Source: Actinospineispora acaciae DSM 45401 (GTDB lineage Bacteria; Actinomycetota; Actinomycetes; Mycobacteriales; Pseudonocardiaceae). Taken from it: 64,000 bases of DNA. The notes under the pieces were generated by a model that saw nothing but the letters and a program-made list of their open reading frames with translations, ran no database searches and was not told the origin of the DNA. This document shows, in pieces, positions 59,316 to 64,000 of the stretch (positions are counted from its first letter, which is position 1; the number at the start of each line of letters is the position of its first letter). Position numbers and translations under genes: made by a program. The stretch is taken from the NCBI RefSeq assembly GCF_000620785.1, contig NZ_JIAI01000003.1, positions 310,001-374,000 of the forward strand, written 5' to 3'.

Positions 59316-59402
59316 CAAGGATTCCACGCGAACGGCCGCCACAGGCGGATTGGGCGTCGAAAATCGCGACGACTTTCTTGATCTTTCCGCTACCGTGCCG
59401 TG

Positions 59403-60089
59403 ATGGCCGATGACGGGCTCGAGCCGCTGCTGGCCGAGCAGGTTTCCTACTACCGCGCCCGCGCGCCCGAATACTTCGACGGCACGCTCGACTTCCCGGG
59501 CATGGACGAGATCGAGGCGGCGCTCGACGCCTTCGCCCCCGCCGGTGACGTGCTCGAACTGGCCTGCGGCCCGGGGACATGGACGCCTCGCCTGCTGGAC
59601 CACGCCGCGACGGTGACCGCCGTCGACGCCGCGCCGGAGATGCTCGCGATAGCGCGCGACCGCGTCCGTGACCGTGGCCAGGACCACCGGGTCCGGTTCG
59701 TGCTGGCCGACCTGTTCGAGTGGCGGCCGGACCGGCGCTACGACGTGGTGTTCTTCGGGTTCTGGCTCTCGCACGTGCCGCTGGAGCGCTTCGCCGACTT
59801 CTGGAAGCTGGTGGACGACGGCCTCGAACCCGGCGGCCGGGTCTTCTTCGCCGACGACGCCTACCGCGAGCCCGACGAGCTCATCGAGGGCGAGGCGTCG
59901 TCGACCATTCGCCGCCGGCTCAACGACGGCTCCGCCTACCGGGCGGTCAAGGTCCCGCACCAGGCGCTGGAGCTGGAGGCACGCCTCGCCGTCCACGGCT
60001 GGGAGTTCACGGTGACCCCGACCGAGGGCCCGTTCTACTGGGGCACGGGCGGCCGGGCGGCTACTCGCCGGGCGGGGTCACCTTCTTGA
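59403..60089 (+). CDS. SAM-dependent methyltransferase
   Basis: 228 residues. Motif I is VLELACGPGTWTPRLL, then VTAVDAAPEMLAIARDR, FVLADLFEW, YDVVFFGFWLSHVP and GGRVFFADDAYREPDE. SAM-binding class I fold, substrate unknown. I prefer ATG 59403 to the GTG one codon earlier because TACCGT (59391-59396) sits 6 nt before it, fitting a leaderless mRNA. Its last 29 bp overlap the convergent channel gene. Confidence 0.87.
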   Translation: MADDGLEPLLAEQVSYYRARAPEYFDGTLDFPGMDEIEAALDAFAPAGDVLELACGPGTWTPRLLDHAATVTAVDAAPEMLAIARDRVRDRGQDHRVRFVLADLFEWRPDRRYDVVFFGFWLSHVPLERFADFWKLVDDGLEPGGRVFFADDAYREPDELIEGEASSTIRRRLNDGSAYRAVKVPHQALELEARLAVHGWEFTVTPTEGPFYWGTGGRAATRRAGSPS

Positions 60090-61107
60090 CGTAGAGCAGG
60101 CGGTCGCCGGACTCCAGGGCGTCCACCGCCGGGGCGTCCACCCGGTGCAGCTCGTCGGCCCTGACCACGCCGAGCACGATGTCCGAGAGGTGCCGCGGCG
60201 AGCCGCCCACCTCGGACTGCTCCACCGGGCGCTCGGCGATGGCGAAGCCGACGTCCGGGGTCAACAGGTCCTCGATCACGTTGACCACCGACGGGGTGGT
60301 GGTGGCCATGCCGAGCAGCCGGCCGGCCGTCTCCGAGGAGACCACCACGGAGTCCGCGCCGGACTGGCGGACCAGGTGCACGTTCTCCGTCTCCCGCACC
60401 GAGGCCACGATGGTCGCCCGGGGCGCCAGCTCGCGGGCGGTGAGCGTGACCAGCACCGCGGTGTCGTCGCGGTTGGGGGCGACCACGATGGACGCGGCGC
60501 GGTCCACCCCCGCCGTGCGCAGCACCTCCGAGCGGGTGCCGCTGCCGGTCACCGTGACCAGCCCGCGCGCGCCGGCCAGCCGCAGCCGCTCCGGGTCGCT
60601 GTCCACCACGACGATCTTCGCCGGGTCCGCCGCCTCGTCGCCGAGCATGGTGTCCACGGCGGCCGCGCCCTTCGTGCCGTATCCGACAACCACCACGTGG
60701 TCGCGCACCCGTGACCTCCACTTCTGGACCTTGAACACCTGCCGGGAGCGCTCGGTGAGCAGCTCGATGGTGGTGCCCACGAACACGATGAGGAACACCA
60801 GCCGCAGCGGCGTGACCACCAGGATGTTGATCAGCCTGGCCTGGTCGCTGGCCGGAGTGATGTCACCGTAGCCGGTGGTGGACAGCGACACGGTGGCGTA
60901 GTAGATCGCGTCCAGCAGCGTGACGCCGTCCTCGTTGACGTCCCGGTAGCCGTCCCGCCCGAGGTAGACGACCAGCACCGTGATGCCCAACGCGAGCAGC
61001 GCCACGCCCAGCCGCCGCACGATCGCCTGGAGCGGGTGGAACCGCCGCTCAGGCATCCGGATCACACCGGCGCCGGGGTGCTCGATCTCGGGCCTGGGCG
61101 CGGTCAC
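60061..61107 (-). CDS. two-helix potassium channel with RCK (TrkA-N) domain
   Basis: 348 residues. Two spans (about 31-50 and 93-116) flank the pore with selectivity filter STTGYGD (77-82 region). The cytoplasmic RCK_N is a Rossmann fold, HVVVVGYGTKGAAAVDTML, followed by KIVVVDSDPERL, and an RCK_C-like end (LHRVDAPAVDALESGDRLLYV). It is MthK/Kch-like, gating K+ flow in response to a ligand. GTG start 61107. Confidence 0.9.
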   Translation of the reverse strand: MTAPRPEIEHPGAGVIRMPERRFHPLQAIVRRLGVALLALGITVLVVYLGRDGYRDVNEDGVTLLDAIYYATVSLSTTGYGDITPASDQARLINILVVTPLRLVFLIVFVGTTIELLTERSRQVFKVQKWRSRVRDHVVVVGYGTKGAAAVDTMLGDEAADPAKIVVVDSDPERLRLAGARGLVTVTGSGTRSEVLRTAGVDRAASIVVAPNRDDTAVLVTLTARELAPRATIVASVRETENVHLVRQSGADSVVVSSETAGRLLGMATTTPSVVNVIEDLLTPDVGFAIAERPVEQSEVGGSPRHLSDIVLGVVRADELHRVDAPAVDALESGDRLLYVKKVTPPGE

Positions 61108-61127
61108 CCGGATAGCCTAACGGCAGT

Positions 61128-61937
61128 TCAGTCCACCAGTGCGCCGGCGGACAGGTTGACGACGGTCCCGGTCATGGCCCCGGCCCGGTCCGACGCCAGG
61201 AACGCGGCGGTCTCGGCTATCTCGGACAGCGTCGGCAGCCGTTTGAGCAGCGTCCCCTGCACCATCCCGACCTCGAGGAACTCCTGGACCGACTGCCCGG
61301 CCGCCGCGGCGGGTCGTTCGAAGAGGTCCTTGGTGTACGAACCAGCCGCCGGCGCATCGGCAACCGCGTGCGGCCGGATGTCGACGACCCGGATGTTCGC
61401 GGGCGCCAGCTCGGCGGCCAACAGCCGGGAGAACGCCTCCTTGCCGGCCGCGCTCACGCCGTGCCCCAGGATGCCGCCCACCGCCAGCTTGGCGCCCGGC
61501 TCGGACAACGTCAGGATGACGCCGGGGCGCTCCCGGCCCATGTGCCGCGCCACGGCCTTGCTGGTGATGAACAGCTGCCGCAGGAACCCGTCGATCGGCC
61601 GGATGAACTCCTCCAGCGAGAGGTCCGCGAGCAACGTGCCCTGGTCGTGCATGACGCTCACGGCGTTGAGGGCGATGTCGATGCCGCCGGCCTGCGCAGC
61701 GACCGCATCGGCGTGCCTCTCGACGGCCCGTTGATCGAGGACGTCGACCGCCTCGGCCTCGACGGCACCGCCCTGGGCGGCGATGTCACCCGCCACCGCG
61801 TCCAGCCTCGCCCGCGTCCGCCCGGCAATGAACACCCGCGCCCCTTCCCTGGCGAACACCCGCGCCACGGCACCGCCGATGGCACCCCCGCCGCCATAGA
61901 TCACGGCGTTCTTCTTCTCCAGCAGCAACCCGCTCAC
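61128..61937 (-). CDS. atypical SDR-like protein lacking the catalytic Tyr
   Basis: 269 residues. The nucleotide loop reads VIYGGGGAIGGAVAR instead of TGxxxGxG, NAVSVMHD replaces NNAG, and ILTLSEPGA keeps the Ser. The YxxxK motif reads SAAGK (162-166), so Tyr is replaced by Ser. It may be a non-classical reductase or a binding protein. GTG 61937 has GGAGG 7 nt upstream. It diverges from an HxlR regulator and is most likely its target. Confidence 0.8.
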   Translation of the reverse strand: MSGLLLEKKNAVIYGGGGAIGGAVARVFAREGARVFIAGRTRARLDAVAGDIAAQGGAVEAEAVDVLDQRAVERHADAVAAQAGGIDIALNAVSVMHDQGTLLADLSLEEFIRPIDGFLRQLFITSKAVARHMGRERPGVILTLSEPGAKLAVGGILGHGVSAAGKEAFSRLLAAELAPANIRVVDIRPHAVADAPAAGSYTKDLFERPAAAAGQSVQEFLEVGMVQGTLLKRLPTLSEIAETAAFLASDRAGAMTGTVVNLSAGALVD

Positions 61938-61959
61938 GCGCGTCCTCCGTTCAATCGGT

Positions 61960-62017
61960 TTGATTGTGAAAGGCAAGCACAGTTGATTGTGAAAAACAAC
62001 TACCTGTTGTGGTAGTT
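61960..62017. promoter_or_regulatory. HxlR/SDR divergent operator region
   Basis: TTGATTGTGAAA is directly repeated at 61960-61971 and 61983-61994 (23-bp period). AACTACC-TGTTGT-GGTAGTT (61998-62017) is a perfect 7-bp inverted repeat overlapping TAGTTT, the -10 of the HxlR gene 6 nt before its ATG. The region is AT-rich and well suited to autoregulation and control of the SDR gene. Confidence 0.6.
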
Positions 62018-62024
62018 TCGAACC

Positions 62025-62672
62025 ATGCCGACCAGCCGCAGCTACCGGGACGCCTGTGCGATCGCACGGGCCCTCGACGTCGTCGGGGAGCGGTGGGCGC
62101 TGCTGGTCGTGCGCGAGCTGCTCCTGGCGCCGCAACGCTTCTCGGAGCTGCGGCACGCGCTCCCGCACATCAGCTCGAACCTGCTGGCGGACCGGCTCCG
62201 TGAGCTGGAGCAGCAGGGCGTGGTCCGGCGGCCCACGGAAGGCCCCCGGGTCTACGAACTGACCGAGCGGGGCCGGAAGCTGGAGCCGGTGCTGCTGGCC
62301 CTGAGCGACTGGGGGCTCGACGCCCCGCAGCCCCCGCCGCCGAGCGCGCTCAGCGCCACCTCAGTGCTGATCTTTCTGCAACACGCCGCTCGCCCCGACC
62401 CCTCGGCGCCGCCGACGACGTGCCGTCTCGAGCTGGACGGCCGAGCCTGGGAGGTCCGCCTGGAGTCCGGACGGATCGAGGTGCGACCCGGCGAGCCCGC
62501 GACGGCGGCCGTCTCGCTCCGTACGGACCCCCGGACGCTCAGCACCCTGCTGACCGACCCGGCCACCCTCGCGCGGGCATCCGCCGACGGCAACGCGGCC
62601 GTCATCGGAGACGTGTCCGCCCTCGACCGGCTGCTGCGCGCGGTCACCGACCCGGCAGGCGGTCGGCCATGA
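62025..62672 (+). CDS. HxlR-family regulator with C-terminal SCP2-like domain
   Basis: 215 residues. The HxlR winged helix is CAIARALDVVGERWALLVVRELLLAPQRFSELRHALPHISSNLLADRLRELEQQGVVRR. A second domain from about residue 115 (CRLELDGRAWEVRLESGRIEVRPGEPATAAVSLRTDPRTLSTLL) looks like SCP2/alkyl sulfatase C-terminal, which may bind a hydrophobic ligand. It likely controls itself and the divergent SDR. Its last 29 bp overlap the convergent GMC gene. Confidence 0.88.
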   Translation: MPTSRSYRDACAIARALDVVGERWALLVVRELLLAPQRFSELRHALPHISSNLLADRLRELEQQGVVRRPTEGPRVYELTERGRKLEPVLLALSDWGLDAPQPPPPSALSATSVLIFLQHAARPDPSAPPTTCRLELDGRAWEVRLESGRIEVRPGEPATAAVSLRTDPRTLSTLLTDPATLARASADGNAAVIGDVSALDRLLRAVTDPAGGRP

Positions 62673-64000
62673 GCTCGGCGGCCATGATGGTGGCGAGGTT
62701 GGGGTTGGCGCGCGGGCACGACGGGAAGACGGAGGCGTCGACGACGTGGAGTGCCTCCGTGCCGAGCACCCGGCAGTCGGGGTCGACGACGGTGGTCGGG
62801 GCGGACGGGTCGCCCATGCGGCAGGTGCTGGTGGCGTGCTGGCCGTCGGCGATGGTGGCGAGCAGGTGTTCGTCGAGGGCGGCGTCGTCGTCGACCACCG
62901 CGAGCAGCCCCTCGTTGACCTGGTCGAGCGTGCCGTCGGTGATCGCCTTGACGTGGCCGCTCCGGCCGAGGTCGAGCAGCAGCCGCACCCCGGTGCGCAT
63001 CCGGGACAGGTCGCGGGGGTCGGAGAGCATCCGATGGTCCAGTACGGGTTGCACGGCGGGATCGGCCGAGGTGAGCGCCACCGTCCCCCGGGAGTAGGCC
63101 TGGTTGACCCAGACCAGCAGGGCGCCGGCGCCGAACCGGACGTCCGCGCTGGCCAGGGACAGGACGTTCTGGTTGCACGCCACGAGCATCATGTCGTCGG
63201 GCTGCCCGGCGGGGTCGTCACCGCTGTAGCGGACGCAGACGTTGGTGTACCTGTCGTCCGGTGATGCCGCCGACCGCTCGTTCAGCGGCAGCCCGAGGAA
63301 GTACAGCGCATGGTCCTGCAGCCCGTGCCCGACCGGCAGTTCGTGCAGCACGTCGATGCCGAGGGAGCGCAGACGACCGGCCGGCCCGATCCCGGACCGG
63401 AGCAGGATCGCCGGTGAGTGGATGGCTCCGGCACTGAGCACGACACGGTCGGCGTGCTCGGTCGCGGCGCGCCCGTCGGTGACCACCCGGACGCCGACCG
63501 CGCGGGTGCCGGCGAAGACCACCCGGTCGACGGTGGCATTGCCCCGGACCGTGAGGTTGGGGTCCGCCCTTGCCGGCTCGAGGTAGCCGTCGTTGGTGGA
63601 CACCCGCCGGCCGCCCCGGGAGTTGACCGGGTACGGCGAGACCCCCGTCGCACCGGGGGCGTTGACATCCGGCGCCCAGCCGTACCCGGCGTCGCGGGCC
63701 GCCTCGTACAGGGCGTTGTCCGCCGCTCCCCAGTCCGGCCTCGGCGTGCGGTGGATCGGTATCGGCCCGCCCCGGCCGTGGTAGGCCGCCTCGCCGAACT
63801 CCTCGTCGTCCTCCATCCTGACGAAGTGGGGCAGCACGTCCGAGGGGGACCATCCGGTGCATCCCTCGCCGGCCCAGTCCTCGAAGTCCCGCATCGGCGG
63901 GCGGATCGCGATGTGCCCGTTGACCGACGAACCGCCGCCGACGCCGCGGCCCTGCGTGTACGGGGCGGCGGGCTGTCGCTCGGTCCGGCGGGTGTAGAGG
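62644..64000 (-). CDS. GMC-family FAD oxidoreductase (5' end outside window)
   Basis: The open frame continues to the right edge beyond the Met at 63894: residues before it read TQGRGVGGGSSVNGHIAIRPP, the first GMC signature. Downstream are RTPRPDWGAADNALYEAARDAG, LSAGAIHSPAILLRSGIGPAGRLRSLGI (second GMC signature) and the active site HATSTCRMGDPS with the final VVDASVFPSCPRANPNLATIMAAELMADRL. Family members oxidise alcohols such as choline, glucose or aryl alcohols. At least 451 residues are present; the FAD-binding GxGxxG start is missing from the window. Confidence 0.9.
   Translation of the reverse strand, partial: LYTRRTERQPAAPYTQGRGVGGGSSVNGHIAIRPPMRDFEDWAGEGCTGWSPSDVLPHFVRMEDDEEFGEAAYHGRGGPIPIHRTPRPDWGAADNALYEAARDAGYGWAPDVNAPGATGVSPYPVNSRGGRRVSTNDGYLEPARADPNLTVRGNATVDRVVFAGTRAVGVRVVTDGRAATEHADRVVLSAGAIHSPAILLRSGIGPAGRLRSLGIDVLHELPVGHGLQDHALYFLGLPLNERSAASPDDRYTNVCVRYSGDDPAGQPDDMMLVACNQNVLSLASADVRFGAGALLVWVNQAYSRGTVALTSADPAVQPVLDHRMLSDPRDLSRMRTGVRLLLDLGRSGHVKAITDGTLDQVNEGLLAVVDDDAALDEHLLATIADGQHATSTCRMGDPSAPTTVVDPDCRVLGTEALHVVDASVFPSCPRANPNLATIMAAELMADRLPGR

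Noticed and set aside
1-64000. Mobile elements, tRNA or rRNA genes
   Set aside because: No transposase, integrase, recombinase or recognisable RNA gene was found by reading; a tRNA/rRNA search program would settle it.

Overview
The window is GC-rich throughout (well above 70% by eye). It carries many actinobacterial family markers: an S-adenosyl methyltransferase of the PF04672 type, a DUF222/HNH protein, an AfsR-like BTAD regulator, DUF35/Ltp2-type thiolase partners, an RDD protein with Pro/Gln repeats, and many TetR and GntR regulators. Several genes have a TAnnnT box 6-7 nt before the start codon, the layout of leaderless actinobacterial mRNAs. I infer a soil actinomycete, most likely Pseudonocardiales or a close relative; the exact genus cannot be read from the sequence. 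I saw no rRNA, tRNA, CRISPR array, insertion sequence or phage gene. No gap between genes exceeds 300 bp.

Left part (1-10.6 kb): the end of a methyltransferase; a LysE exporter; a FemAB-like/methyltransferase pair; a GntR-hydantoinase-MFS catabolic operon; a TetR regulator; a short second copy of transcription terminator Rho; a VOC protein; and a DUF222/HNH protein whose nuclease motif looks altered.

10.6-19.9 kb: an acyl-CoA catabolic block. It contains two acyl-CoA dehydrogenases, an SDR, a DHA2 MFS pump, an ADP-forming acyl-CoA synthetase, an Ltp2-like thiolase with its DUF35 partner, and a TetR regulator. Two near-identical 15-bp palindromes sit before the two divergent arms, so this is probably one locally controlled regulon for shortening a branched or steroid-like acyl chain.

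19.9-43.2 kb: a lipoprotein M1 peptidase and two MFS genes lead into a large catabolic island. The island contains a GntR regulator, a HisC-like aminotransferase, an ABC importer (binding protein plus fused permease, no ATPase), a ThDP enzyme, a Mop protein, an ACMSD-like amidohydrolase with a small protein and a Rieske ferredoxin, a PucR regulator, a FAH-family hydrolase, a cyclase-family hydrolase, an MFS gene, a TetR regulator, an HpaB-like flavin monooxygenase, a LigJ-like hydratase, two RraA-family aldolase candidates, a flavin reductase, and an ABC ATPase that could serve the importer. The parts suggest hydroxylation of an aromatic, later ring-fission steps, and retro-aldol cleavage to central metabolites. 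No ring-cleavage dioxygenase is visible.

43.2-64 kb: an AfsR-like giant regulator translationally close to the ABC ATPase; an erythromycin-esterase-like lipoprotein; an MBL hydrolase/AAHS transporter/esterase operon; NudC; an active/inactive M16 peptidase pair; YbaK; a DUF5666 membrane protein divergent from a two-component system; an RDD protein; a methyltransferase; a two-helix K+ channel with an RCK domain; an atypical SDR divergent from an HxlR-SCP2 regulator; and the end of a GMC oxidoreductase running off the right edge.
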